From NCBI GenBank assembly GCA_036925085.1, contig JAUPFP010000115.1, positions 208,639-272,638 of the forward strand: a stretch of 64,000 bases of DNA, written 5' to 3'. The DNA comes from Brachycybe producta. Taxonomy: Eukaryota; Arthropoda; Diplopoda; Playtdesmida; Andrognathidae. Positions 25,249 to 37,679 of this stretch are shown piece after piece (positions within the stretch are counted from its first letter, which is position 1; each line of letters begins with the position of its first letter). The notes below the pieces were generated by a model. The model was not told the origin of the DNA. It was given only the letters and a program-made list of their open reading frames with translations, and ran no database searches. A program made the position numbers and the translations under genes.

Positions 25249-25747
25249 TACGGTGAAAACTGCTTAACACGAAATTGAAGAGATGGAGGAATATTTATCA
25301 TTTTAACTGATTTTCGTGTTTTTATGATATATTTATAGTAAAACAAATAATGCAGACATTATTTTAATATTTAAAACTGGCATCTTAGCTCCGCCTCCTT
25401 TTCGCTAATTTTGGATTGCATAGTTTTCAAATAATAAGTAGTTTTTATGCTTGTGTGTAATTTCGTGCAAGAGAAGGGGTTTTATCGTAAAGAGAATTGG
25501 AAAACTAGGGTCTTAAATTCTGTTTGTGTCAAAAAAGGAATTTACGTAGATTTTTATTTATGGAAGCTAAACAATTATTTTCGTGTTACCCGAAACTGGC
25601 ATCACGAAAATATCGATTAACATAAATAAATTTTTAGCTTAATTCTTAGCTTAGTTTAGTATTAAATGAATTTAAAAAATGAAAAACTGTATGCTAAGGG
25701 ATGAGACCAAAAATATATTTCGTGTTAAACGGTTTTCCACACTGTAT
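25249..25747. mobile_element. Pogo/Tigger-like MITE, copy 2
   Basis: The ends TACGGTGAAAACTGCTTAAC and GTTAAACGGTTTTCCACACT mirror each other and end at TA. The internal CATCTTAGCTCCG and ATGAGACCAAAAATATATTT blocks match the copy at 17067-17585. A fragment with the same ACGAAATTCGTTTTAACAC end lies at 38165-38265. Confidence 0.65.
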
Positions 25748-27079
25748 GTGGGTTTTACAAGATGTTTTTTTAATTGAAATTAGCGAAAGTGTTGAGGTAC
25801 TTTGAGGTTTCTATACAAATTTGGCTTCAGTTTATTACATTATGTAATGATACTAATGAAGGTCGACATTTTGAATGCACATTATTGCACCATTATCTAA
25901 AAAGTAAATGCTGTTAATTTTAATACAAAAGTAACATTTTGCATCATCAGACTTGCAATATACAAAACATTTGTATGTTTTGCTATATAAAGAAAGATAT
26001 GATTATTTTTAGTTGGGTGTCTATTGTTAATTTTACAATTGAATTTTTAAAATATTTACAAATTCATGGTTGATAAAAGAATAAATTTTTTTTTATGAAA
26101 CATTTCACTTAATAGTAATACAGAAATAATTGCATTGTTTATTTTGTGTCATGATTACAACATTTCTTTTACTACTTCTACTCTTTCTACTAAGCTTGTT
26201 ACATCTTTTGTGTGGTTTTGGTTTTATTCAACTTTGCAGCTCAAATTCTTATTTTTTTTAAATAACCACAGACTTTGGAAGATAAAATAAAGTTGTTAGG
26301 AAAACAGCTTTTAAAAAATTTATTATACATACAAGATACCAGAACAAAGAAAAAATCAATAATTTGGTAGGAAGTCATAAATACTTTTGATACACCCTGT
26401 ATTATTTGCTATGTCGAATTTTTAAAGTGACAATAACATGAAAACATTTTGCAATATAAGTAATTATAATCTCTACATACTAGCGAAAGGTGCGAAATCA
26501 TTAGAATTGAAGATTCATTTGTCTCATGTTCTCAACAACTTGTAATTGTTTACTTTTTGAGTTTCCTTGTAAAACTTAAGTGAATCTGTATACATTAAAT
26601 TTATGGCCATTCAAAACCAGACAGTTATTTGTTTTATAAAATGTAGAGAAAGCCTTCGACTTAACTTTAAATTATGCAAAAACAGATTGTAAAATATTAA
26701 AATTTATTTTTTTGTTTCAGCTGTGAAAGATTTCTGCTTTTATACTTATATTCTAAAATATTGCTTTAAAATAAAGCTAAACTTAAAACAAGAATTTATT
26801 AAAATTTTCTGTAGCGTTCTTTTGAGTATTTTTAATTTTTTTTTTTTCATTAAGTAACACACTTTGTGAAGAATTTTTAAGTACTATTTAAATTTAAGCT
26901 TTGCTTTGTCTTAAGTAACGTTTTAGAATATGGCTGTTAATCTCCTTTGAGATGCACAGTTAAGAATTTTAGTTGGTATTTATTCAGTCTTATGTAAGTA
27001 ATGTATCTATGATGTTGGAATGGAAAGTTGGAATTTGTGCATCCCTTTAATATTTTATTCTTTTTTGTGTTGTGAAAGG

Positions 27080-27249
27080 GCATGCTGGGAAATTCGTTGA
27101 GACCATGACCGAATTGGGCTTGATAGGTGTGTGTGATATAGAGACGATTTGGAGAGCAAAGAGAAAAGAACGGGAGTGAGTGAAAGGTGGTTGAGACTAT
27201 GAAGTGGATTCGTTGTTTCGAGGATTACTCATATTGCACATATCATGGT
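27080..27249 (+). promoter_or_regulatory. Candidate promoter / non-coding first exon of the DUF229 gene
   Basis: GCATGCTGGGAAATTC at 27080-27095 resembles the ZNF143/Ronin (SBS) promoter motif, whose core is TCCCAGCATGC on the other strand. A stretch of higher GC follows and ends in the donor ATCATG|GTAAGC at 27249/27250. The next acceptor upstream of coding sequence is ACATCAG at 28329. Its reading frame does not connect to the DUF229 frame, so it would be 5' UTR only. This is inference from motif and position. Confidence 0.4.
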
Positions 27250-28374
27250 AAGCAAAAAGAAACCCCCATTTTGTTATTAATAGATTATAATTATAAATTA
27301 TAATTCTCTTGACATTGTGTTTATAGAGGGTATTATTTTAATAATATGATTTAAGTGCAATAACTACTTGTGATTGCGTAAAACAAATGTTTTGAGGCAT
27401 CGTTTCGTAGGCACAAAAATTACAATATATAAAATGCATAAGCATGGACACATTAAATTTCATGTAATAATAATAATATTCCAAGGTTAATTGAAATCAT
27501 ATGATGTTTTAATTTGAAAGAAAAAGTGATCTGAATTTTTATTCAGATCAAAAATTCTAAACTTAATATTTTTTTCTAGTTTGTAAAATAATTTTTCAGT
27601 TTGTTAGTGAGTCTGTAATTAATTTAATTGACCGAATGAATGGTTCATTTAAAAAAAATTGTTTTAAAAAATTTAAAATACATATTTTTTGATATTTTAA
27701 ATATAAAAGAAATCGATTTTAAACAAAATAAATCTGATTTTTTTTTTCTTCAGAGGAAAATTGCAATTTCTCTTGCAATCCTGAATAATTTTTCTGGTGT
27801 TAAGTCTAAAATTTCTACTTTTTATTTATATAAAAATTTGACTAAAAATGATAAAATGTCATTTTTCTTCCTCTCCAAAAGAAAATTATAAATTTTTATT
27901 TGAAAGGTTTATTTTAAAACTGTTTTGAAAATTTAAAATGTATATTTTTGACCTTACGAATACAAAAATCGATTTTAAATAAAATATGATTTGTTTTTTA
28001 TTTTCATTTTCTTCAGTTTCTTTATATTTGCATTTTTTTTTTTTTACAATTTGGGAATAATTCATTTTTTTTGTGTTTTGTTTAAATTACCTGAATTAAT
28101 GAAGTTTATTTTTGTTTTGTTTTATTTTATTGATTAATTGATAAGTGATACATGAACTGATTGGTTGGTTGTGGATTTTGTTTGATGTGGACGGATCTTC
28201 TACTTGGAAAAGGAAGAGAATGGATTGGAAGGTTAACAAATATAATCTTCATCATCTTTTCTCTCCGCCCTTTTTACTCACCAACCATCACTTGTAAGAA
28301 AAGAAAAAAATCATGTTTTGCACATCAGGAACTGCTGCAGCAACATCACCACCAACTACAGCACTGAGATTATC

Positions 28375-31300
28375 ATGAAAGTCTTCTTGAGAGAGAAAGG
28401 GGAAGATTCCTTGGAAACACACACGATGCAGCCACTGCTAAATGGATCAATAATATCAACATCATTGTTCCAGCCACACAAAAATGGAAATCGTTTTTAT
28501 TCAGGTAAAAATGTGAACACACTTAAATTTTTTTTTTAATTTTAGATGTTTTATCTTAAAATATGCGTGTTTAGTCGATTTATTATAATTATGGGGCACT
28601 TCTAAGTTTAATTTTTCTATCTATCTATCATTACTATTGCTCAACTCACATAATGTCAAGGAACACTTCCAGTTTTTATTATTATTTCCTTTTATTTCAG
28701 TGTCTGGCAAAAATAATTTTTATTAATAACGACAATGTATTTACTGATCTACTACATTTAAAGTTGAGATATGGTAACATGTCTAAAATATAAATATTTA
28801 ATATTAATTACATTAAAGAAAAATGGTTTATGAGCAACTCTTGTCTATGAGGAGTGAAATTAAGATAAACTTGAAAGTGTTTTTAGAAACTAGAAGGGTA
28901 GCTGAATCACTTAAAGGTGGTTTTCATGTTGATATTTTTCAAAAGATAGAAATTAAAAAAAAAATCGTCTGCTTAAAGTTGGATTATTTTCAAACTCATA
29001 TGAAAAGCTTTATTTTGAAAGATATCAACATATTTAAGTGGTTTCTTCGTTTTGCACCTGAACACAATTATCGGAGTTCGAGTGTTGTTAATTATGTGAA
29101 TTAATAGTATATGTAACCTTATGATGTGAATTAAGCTAGTTAGCTGGATGTATGAATAAAACCTGGGGCGAATAGTTCTAGTTCCATTTTTTTTCAATGG
29201 GCCACTTAGGTTGAGGGCCGGTTTTTCAATTAAAGTCCCGATTTTGTCACAAAATTCGATATAAGTCTAAAAATCGCACTGGAAAAAGCTAAAAAAACTA
29301 AGAATAGAAAATCCCAAAAAAAAAAGTAAAATGACACATTTTGGAGAGGAAAACAAAGAATGAAAAACTAGAAAAATAATAAACTAGAAAAATAATATAA
29401 TAATTTTGCTAGTTTCAGACATTTAAAAAAAAACATTTTTGCTCGCTACTCTCGCTAAAAGTTTGTGCAAAATAGCGAAAGGAATTGACACTTTCATTTT
29501 AGGTAAAAATGAAAATAGACCCATGTGTAATTTTGATAATAAAAATAGGCTCACATTTAAAACGGGTGAAGTTGTAGGCATTTTCGTCGTTTAGGCAGTT
29601 TCGTACTCTTTTGTGCCGGGGCAAATAATTTTTCCCCAGGCTGTTTTTTTCTTCTTCTCACAATGCGCTCCTGGATAAGATTTCGCACTTGTGAGGTGCA
29701 AATTAGGTTTGTTTCTATCTACGCTAAACCTACAAGTAACTATTGAACTATCGCTCAAAAGATACATTAGATAATGAAATTATCAGATTGGCTTATGATT
29801 TCAACAAGAATTTCTTTATTAAAAATGCATCCGTTTTAAGTCACTAAATTATTTTGTTGTAATTGGCCAAATACAGTATGTTGTGTATGAAATCTTATTG
29901 CAACACTTTTGGAACGCGTGATTAAAAAAAATAGCTAAATATTTTTGAAATATAGACTCTATCATTGAATATGTTACAAAACATTTAATATTTTCCAACC
30001 TTCAGAATATTCTAAAATATATTATTAAAAATATTGTATAATTATAAGTTTTTTGTGCCAAAACTTAAAAATAAGAGTGTTTCCTCAAATCAATAAAATG
30101 TAATTATTTTTCAAATTTGCTATGTAAAAACAAAAAGAAAAACAGTTAAATTGCAACGTTTTTTTTGGTCAAAAACACTTGAATTATTTTAGAAATATTT
30201 TGAAAACCATTAAATATGTTATAACATATTTAATATGTTAAAATCTATAAAATATGTTAATAATATTACACAGAAAGTTTATATTGTCTAGAATTGACAG
30301 GACACATTGCAGGAAACAAATGAGGCATGTATCTATTTGTCATAAAGTCATGTTATCTAAGAAACTGTTCTCTCCATATATTTTAACTATTAGATGAAAA
30401 AAATTTCACCGAGAAAAGCATTACATGTTCGTAAAACATATAATTATTTCAGTTTTTATAAAACATTTTCGTTTCGTAAAACATATAATTATTTCAGTAA
30501 TCATGTGAATTAGTCTAGTACCGAGCATATTTTCAAAAAAAAAAAAAAAAACGATAATACTCGTAATATTTTGTCATTTAAGATAGTTTATTAACAGCTG
30601 ATTACTCTGTCTTTCTGGAGCAAAATTAATAGAAACTAGAAAGTGTTTTAGAAACTGAAAGTGTAGCTGAATCACTTGATAGTTTTATGTTGATATCTTT
30701 CAAAATAAACTTTTTTTTTTATAAACAAAAAGGAAAAAGATCTCGTCTGCTTAAAGTTGGGCAATTTTCATACACACCTAAAAAGCTTATTTTGAAAGAT
30801 TTCAACATGAAAATATCCTGAAGTGATTGAGCTACCTTTCTAGTTTCTAAAACACATTCAAGTTTCTTGTCATTTTGCACCCTGAAAGACGGGAATAATC
30901 AAGAGTTTGAGAGGCGTCTACACTTTAAAACGAGCTAAAAAAATTTTGAACCACGATATCGATATTGACATCGTGGCTTGAACATTTACAATTCGTTAAA
31001 TTATTGTTTAATTATTCATTCTATTATTTGTATCTTTCAAGAGAATTATAAATTCATTAGCTATTGTTTATTGGTTTTTTTTAAACAATACTTTGAGTAC
31101 ATTTTAATTGTCATTTATGTTTTAGTTACTCGTGTTGCTTAGTTGCTTAAATTAAATACCGGTAACTTAATAAAAATATACAAACAAAAATATCTGTCAT
31201 GTTTTCATCTCTATACGTGATACATGTACTTCAAAATCATTTGATTTTTAGTTTAGTTTTTAGTTTTTAGCACACTCAAGTTTTGGCACGAAATGCTCCA

Positions 31301-34300
31301 TATTAAGAGCCCTTAGTTGAGCAACTTGCGTTAGCTCTTGTTTGTTTATTTTGAGGCAAACGTTTTTGTTTTGTGTTTGAGGGTTGCTACGCTAACTCAA
31401 AGTATGAAATCGAAACAAAAACAATATTAATTTAAATATATACAAATTTTGTCAAATATCATTTTGTGCTAAATTTGTGTTAAGTCCCTATTGAGTCAAT
31501 GATTTATTTAAAATTATAATTTTACGACTACAATTTACAGTTAGACAATTTTAAGAAATTTACATGTCCATGTATATTGTCTATATATTCATATAATTGA
31601 ATTGTTTTATAAGTTACAACCTACATTCGTTTTGTCTTAAAAATATTAAGTTTTAAAACAAAGCAATCTCTGAATGGTTTCTTTTGAAAGTCAGCATTTT
31701 TTTAAAAAAAAATGAGTCATTTGATACTTGCTAAAGGTGAGTATAAGGTTAGGATCATCTTACCTAGTTAAATGCTCTTCAGGGATTCTTACAAATTAGG
31801 AGTAGGCTTCTTAACGAAAAATTAATAATCGATGTCCTCTGACATTTTGTCATTGGTTCTCCAATCTTTTTCTTTTTTGCCAGAAAAAATCGCGGCACAC
31901 TAGTATACAACAGCACACTCTTTGTTAATTTTACTTTTTTCCAATAAAGTTAAAATTTATTTGAAAATATCAAATAAATATAAAATACTAAATATAACAT
32001 CCAAAATGCCTCGGCGCACTTAACAAAATTCATGGCACACTAGCGTGCCGTGAGTTTTTGCTAAGCACTGTGCCGCAATTTTTTTTTTATACTGTGCCAT
32101 AAACAAAAAAAAAATGTTTGGATATCACTGCTTTAGGCATGTGTGACTTTTTTTTTCAGATTGTGATCAGGATGTATTATGTTCAGTTTATTTCCGATTG
32201 ACATTTGAAATTTAAAACAATTTACTAAATATTATTTTTTAAATTTTAATATACTTTTTTCTAAAAAAAAGCCTTTAAAATATTGAAGACAAAAAATTTT
32301 GAACATTTATTTTTCTTTCATGTTATGATGATTGATTATTAGAGCTCGGATTTGTATGCATTATTTAGAATATGTTTCTTAGTCTGTGGCCCACGAGCCA
32401 CTTGTGAATTAACTATCCCGTTATCTACAAGAGATATTTTAAATTTGATTAGCTTATGTCGATAACATGGAACCATTTTTGTTATCTGGCAAATTTGTTT
32501 ATTACCTGAATGTCCCAAAAATGGAAATTATATTGCAGAATGAAATTGGTCTCTAGATTAGTACATAAAGTATTATGAAATATTGTACTTATGTAATATA
32601 GGCGCCTTATCTCTTCTTTCAGCCTAAACTAATAACAAAAAATGAATTTTTTTGTTATTTAATCGTGAACGTTCCACTATAAAAAATACTTTGATGATAA
32701 CGTAGAATATAATAATATCTTAGATAATATATGATACTAGTGGGATAACCCGTCATAAATTACGGATGCAAAATTCACAGGCAATCGTGCGCATGCGCGT
32801 CGTTTTTTTCTTTATTTACTCCTTTCATTTCAATTTCAGTCACCCCCTCCCACTTTTCTCTCTCTCTCCCCTTCTACATTTTCCAACCTTTTCCCCTCAT
32901 CTCCTCCCACTTTTCTCTCTCCCCCTTCTACACTTTCCAAACGTTTCCCCTCACCCCCTCCCATTTTTTTTCTCTTTCCCCCCCCCCCCTTCTACACTTT
33001 CCAAAGGAAGAGTTCAACATATAGTTGACCTTGAGAAAAAAAAACCGGTTCATTTATTCAAATTTATATAAATTCTGACGTGCTTCAATGGTTTTTGTTA
33101 CTCCACACACACACACACACACACATACACAGACCTGGGATATTATATATATAATTGTGGAGATTGTTGTTTAGAAAAAATAAGCGTTAAAGCGAAATGT
33201 AATTACTTTATTTACTGTGATTTTTTTTAATTCTTCAAATTAAAAAAAAAAAACCTGAAGGGATAGATATTTTTGAGCCGGCGAACAGGATCGGCATTTT
33301 TTTTTACAAAGTAGGCAAGTGAATGGCTATGAAATACGACAATTTAATAAAATAATTATTGTTTGGAATTTCATGTTGATTAGTTCAATTAGAATTTAAA
33401 TGTTAGCTAACATTTTGGGATTAACTAAGCAGTTATTGATTAGAGTATAATGTATTTTGGACATTATTACCCATTTACAATTTCATATGGTCCATCTACA
33501 TGTACAAGCCCCACCCCCCAATCGTAAAAATACCCTCATATGATCGAGCTACATAACTAGTTTCTAAAACACATTAAAGTATTTCTTCATTTTGTACCTG
33601 AAAAACAAAATATAAACGCTTGACGTTTTTGTGTTCACATTTTACAAAAACGTCAATGGAGCATATAGCATTAGCCACTGCAGTGGCGTTGTCCTGGTAC
33701 AAAATCAAAATAAATATCCATAAAGCCACTTTCAGTGATTCAGCTACCCTTGAAATACAAAATAAACAAAGATTTAGTCGCATTTTTCTATTTCATTTAC
33801 ATATTTTACATTGGCTACTTATAAAACGTTTTTAAATAAAAAAACAAAATTTGAGCCTTTTTCATAATTATTTTTATATTTGTTTTTCTACTGTAGTTGG
33901 ATCGTCCGTAATGGCACATTTCAGTAACAATCGAAAGAAAATATTCCTCTTTTTATGTGCTTTTATAATGGGGACATGGATCGGAACTTCGCTTCCAAAT
34001 TATAATCTAATTCCTCAAGCATGTTCAACTGTCCAAACTCAAACGACTTTATCACAATACGAGTTGGAGTTTATTCGTAGAAACACAAACGTGACGAAAC
34101 CATATCTAACAACCGTCCACAACACAAGCAACGAAACGGAAAGTAATGTTTTTGAAGTGCCTTCGACAACGTCGTCATCATCATTGATTAGCGTGCCATC
34201 GAATCTAACACAGATTCCTCCAGAGACAACTTTGAATCCTTTGTATATAGTCGACACGCCTTCGTGTCGTATTCCTCATTTCGATCCTTACGATTCTAGC

Positions 34301-37300
34301 GTTCGAGGTGCCATTTCAAAGGTAGAACCTCTTTACTGTGCCAAACAACCTCCGCTGACGTATGTTAAAGACGCCATTCTTTATGTCAATCAAAGTAATT
34401 TAAAATACTACGGCCTGGAGGATGCAACAGATTTGTCCTGCTGCTTTTCGACGGTGACGCGAACGGAAAACGGCAAAACGGACAATGGTTACTTGTGAGC
34501 ATGTTTTTTTTTCTATACACTTTCAGCTCTTTTTTAGTCTAGGGAGACTAAATCAAGAGAAACTAGACCGTGTTTTAGAAACTAGAACGGTAGCTCATTC
34601 AGTTGTGAATATTTTTATAATACGAGCATATATTTCAAAAACACATTCCAGTTTCTCTTCATTTTGCACCTTAATGACGGACTAATCAGTGTTTGAGAGG
34701 CGTTTTGCTCTTTAAAACCACCTGAGAAGTTCCTTTGAATATGTTATAAAATACTTTATAATAAAAAATATTCTATAATTATAGTTCTTTATTCTGCTGC
34801 CTACACTCAAGAACAGATGTTTTGGACGGAAAAACGTGAAGCAAACTTTTTCGAAACAGGATTATAAAAATATTCAAATTGTTTTCGAAACTACTGTAGA
34901 ATACTTCAATATTATACTAAATGTTTTTTTTTAAATGACATAATCTTAAAAAATACACATTTTATGGTAAATTGAAATTGATCCATTTTTAGTTTTTTTT
35001 TTGCAACAACATTTTAGATTTTATTTTGAAAAAAAAGTACTTAGCCAATATCACTAAGTATTCTAGTTTCTAAAACACTTCGATTTTTTTCTTAATATTT
35101 TTCCTGAAAGATTTTTGTCTTAAAACTGAATAATTTCTTTAATGAACTCAGTTTGAAATGATTGTAAGACATTTTTTCTATAATCTTGGCCCAACTTGAT
35201 GTAAGAAGTTTAAAATTGCCATAGCATTATTTTTATTTATAAAGATATCAGCGTAAAAATAGTTTTAGAATAATGATAAACTATTCTAGTTTCTAAGCAA
35301 CTTTGTAATTTATTTTTTGTGTGTAACCGCCTTTAGTGTGGCCATCATGATCATTATCAAATATGAAAATGAGAGAGTGAACAATGAAAATATAAATGAT
35401 TATTCATTGTGTATTTTTAGAAACAATGTTAAGAAGAAATTAAAAGTGTTTTGTTACCGGGTATTGTCAGTGTCCGGAAACATAAAAAAAAACCTATTTT
35501 TAATGAAGAATTTAAGCGTTGATATCTTTTTCATTTTCGTTTTTCATTTAAAGTTGATCGAAAATTCGAAAATGAATCGTTTCATTGCCGTCCAAAAAGT
35601 AAAAATTTAGTTGTTTGAATTTCACAAACTACCGTCAAATAGTTTATTTTTAATTATGAATTATTTTTAAAAGTTGTTTACAAAACGTAAAGAAACCAGG
35701 GGTGTCGTTACAGAAAGTTAATAAAACTCTCATACTATAATGACAGTAAATTGGCTTATCTAGCTCATATTTTCATAAACTTTTAACAGTCACAAAAGCA
35801 ATTTGGTTCCAGGGGCCTCATTACAGAAAAAATCATAAAATTGTGACAATCATACCTTATGATGTTACTGCTTGCTTATATGCTATTGTTTTATGACTTT
35901 TGTAATATGGTGTACACCAGTCTAAGGCAGTCATATGGCAATATTTGTCTTAATAATATTTTGTAATTTGCTTTTTGGACTGTTGCGAGGGTGTGACTCA
36001 TGAGCCTAAATGTGACAATTTACTCTCATATGATAGTCTAATTGTCTTTCTGTTATGTTTTGATGTCTAAGACAACTTTTTTTTATTTATGTGATTAAAT
36101 TATGTTTTTGTTTGTATTTTTTAGAATTTCTAAAAATTGCACTCCATTTGAAACTGCGGTCCATCTGACGGATGAATTCGTCACCGTTTCGTGCGTGTCG
36201 AACGAAGCCGATCAGAAATACACTGACTTCCACTGCACTGTGCCAAAAAAACCAAAAGTACGAAACAAAGTGTCAACTCAGTTTATGGAAAACGACACTT
36301 TTCAGAATGAAACCGAGAGTAAACCTTTCAGTGTTATGTTGATTGGATTAGACGCGGTGTCGCGGTTAAACTTTGAGCGACATTTGATTCAGACTAGAAA
36401 GTTTCTTTTGAAAAAGCTGAATGCTATCGAAATGATGGGTTACAATAAAGTTGGCGACAATACGTTCCCTAACCTCGTGGCACTCTTGACGGGATACAGT
36501 CGCGAGGAATTGACAAAGAATTGCTGGAAGGGAAAAGGATCGTCGTTGGATAATTGCACTTTTATCTGGAGCAAGTTTTCCGAGCTCGGTTATCGAACTT
36601 TGTACGGCGAAGACTGCGTCTCAATTTCTACATTTAATTACTTGAAAGAAGGATTCTATAAGCAGCCCACCGATTATTATTTGCGACCATTTTTTGTGGC
36701 TTCCGAGAATACCATCGGATGGTCAAAGAACCTCAACACGAAGTTATGTTTGGGTCCCCGTCCGATACACGAAGTCAGCCTCGGTTGGGCTCGCGATTTT
36801 ATGAACGTGATGGCCACCGAACCGTATTTTGGTATCCTATGGTCTAACAGTTTAACACACGACGATGCCAATTACGTACAACGAGCGGATCCCTTTCTAA
36901 TAAACATGCTGACAGAATTGACTGACCGGCACAGTCTCAACGATACCATTTTGATCTTTCTAAGTGACCACGGCATACGCTGGGGTCCTTTACGTAACAC
37001 TCGCATAGGACGTTACGAAGAGAGACTTCCGACACTTCTGATATCGCTACCACCGAGATTTCATCGGTTGTTTCCCGAGGCCGCTCGCAATCTGCGTTCG
37101 AACTCGCGTCGGGTAACGTCGACGTTCGATCTGCACAAGACCCTGTTGTCGATCTTAGCGTTGGCCTCCGGTTCCTCGACCGTTCAGAATGTTAGTTTGT
37201 TGTCTCTGAACGGTGATCCAATCATCGAAGCTCGTGGCATTTCTCTCTTCGACGAAGTACCGTTAGATAGGTCTTGCGAGGAAGCCGGTGTCAATGCTCA

Positions 37301-37679
37301 TTGGTGCGCCTGTGATGAAACTATCGCTCTGAGTATCGACTCTGCGAAAGCTTTCGCTTTGGCGCGTTTCGTAGTAAGTAAAGTGAACGATACGATTCAG
37401 CCTTACAAAAAACAGTGCGCCACTTTAAAATTAGATACTATTTTAGGTCTGCTCAGAAAGAGTAGTGTCGAAATGCACGAAAAGATAAAACATGACTACT
37501 ATTACACGGTCACACTCAGTGTCGTACCAAGCGGTGCCGTGTTCGAAGCCACCGTACGAGAGGACGATAAAAAGAAATTTATTCTCGAAGGAGAAATCAG
37601 TCGACTTAATCTTTATGGCAATCAATCGGCTTGTATATCGAATTTAAGTCTTAAAATATTTTGCTTTTGTATTGGCTAA
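28375..37679 (+). CDS. DUF229 family, type II membrane alkaline-phosphatase-fold protein
   Basis: Three coding exons, 28375-28504, 33897-34494 and 36125-37679, join exactly in frame (2283 nt, 760 residues). The first encodes a cytosolic N-terminus starting MKVFLREKGED. The second encodes one membrane anchor (IFLFLCAFIMGTWIG, about residues 59-77) and a Ser/Thr-rich, N-glycosylatable stalk. The third encodes the catalytic-fold domain: MLIGLDAVSRLNFERH (about 314), GYNKVGDNTFPNL (about 350), WSNSLTHDD and LSDHGIRWG (about 521), the metal-site motifs of sulfatase/alkaline-phosphatase superfamily members. DUF229 proteins are widespread in invertebrates but their substrate is not established; a lumenal or extracellular hydrolase or transferase is inferred. 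The first coding exon lies behind a 5.4 kb intron; without it the protein could start at ATG 33911 and keep the anchor. The domain call is firm; the first exon is likely. Confidence 0.9.
28835..29090. mobile_element. Foldback family F1, copy
   Basis: The left arm AAACTAGAAGGGTAGCTGAA with TTTTCATGTTGATATTTTTC, and the inner right arm TTGAAAGATATCAACAT, are present. The right outer arm is shortened but keeps TTTTGCACCTGAACAC and GAGTTCGAGTG. Confidence 0.65.
30600..30937. mobile_element. Foldback family F1, near-complete copy
   Basis: It runs from ATTACTCTGTCTTTCTGGAG through TTTTAGAAACTGAAAGTGTA and TATGTTGATATCTTTCAAAA. The right half then mirrors these: TTGAAAGATTTCAACATGAA, CTTTCTAGTTTCTAAAACAC, TTTGAGAGGCGTCTACACTT. 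This is one of the best copies for building a consensus. Confidence 0.75.
31851..32133. mobile_element. hAT-like MITE
   Basis: The left end CATTGGTTCTCCAATCTTTTT and right end AAAAATGTTTGGATATCACTG are inverted and resemble the CAGTGxTxxxCAAACxTTTTT ends of hAT non-autonomous elements. Inside, GCGGCACACTAGTATAC, GGCACACTAGCGTGCCGTG and CACTGTGCCGC form the usual repeated GGCACACT motifs. A target-site duplication was not clear. Confidence 0.6.
32737..33140 (-). mobile_element. Helitron-like non-autonomous element, copy 1
   Basis: Read on the minus strand it ends with a hairpin (CCGTAATTTATGACGGG), eight bases, then CTAG followed by T, the classic Helitron 3' terminus. The other end is TCCCAGGTCTGTG after A/T, next to (CA)n and (TA)n. 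The interior has CT-rich simple sequence and a perfect NRF1-type palindrome TGCGCATGCGCG at 32788-32799. No Rep/helicase is encoded. Confidence 0.65.
33535..33625. repeat. Foldback family F1, fragment
   Basis: GATCGAGCTACATAACTAGTT, then CTAAAACACATTAAAGT and TTCATTTTGTACCTGAAAAAC, is one right arm. A second fragment, CAGTGATTCAGCTACCCTTG, lies at about 33735-33755. Confidence 0.5.
34545..34727. mobile_element. Foldback family F1, deleted copy (DUF229 intron)
   Basis: The left arm AAACTAGACCGTGTTTTAGA and right arm CACATTCCAGTTTCTCTTCA...TTTGAGAGGCG...TTTAAAACCACCT are retained; the centre is shortened. Confidence 0.6.
35812..36060. mobile_element. CCTCATTACAG repeat, copy 1
   Basis: GGGGCCTCATTACAGAAAAA followed by ATCATAAAATTGTGACAATC and a later TTTTGTAATTTGCTTTTTGG matches a second copy at 55558-55795 in order. 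A shorter relative (GGGGTGTCGTTACAG) starts at about 35699. It is probably a MITE; TIRs are CTCATTACAG/CTGTAATGCAG in the second copy. Confidence 0.5.

Larger units (their letters stand above)
22588..27079. other. Intergenic region, beta-catenin / DUF229 gene
   Basis: This holds the beta-catenin 3' UTR (poly(A) site not resolved), a perfect hairpin at 23667-23695, a foldback element at 23922-24295 and a pogo-like MITE at 25249-25747. The rest is AT-rich sequence in which I see no exon. Confidence 0.65.
28505..33896. other. Repeat-rich 5.4 kb intron of the DUF229 gene
   Basis: It holds F1 foldback copies (28835-29090, 30600-30937, fragments at 33535-33625 and 33690-33760), a hAT-like MITE at 31851-32133 and a Helitron-like copy at 32737-33140. 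No other exon is evident. Confidence 0.65.

Noticed and set aside
22588-28374. Search for a missed gene between beta-catenin and the DUF229 gene
   Set aside because: Only the motif-bearing stretch at 27080-27249 looked exon-like, and its frame does not extend into the next exon.
35317-35610. 97-residue plus-strand frame in a DUF229 intron
   Set aside because: It is AT-rich and overlaps degenerate F1 sequence; there are no splice sites in frame with the flanking exons.
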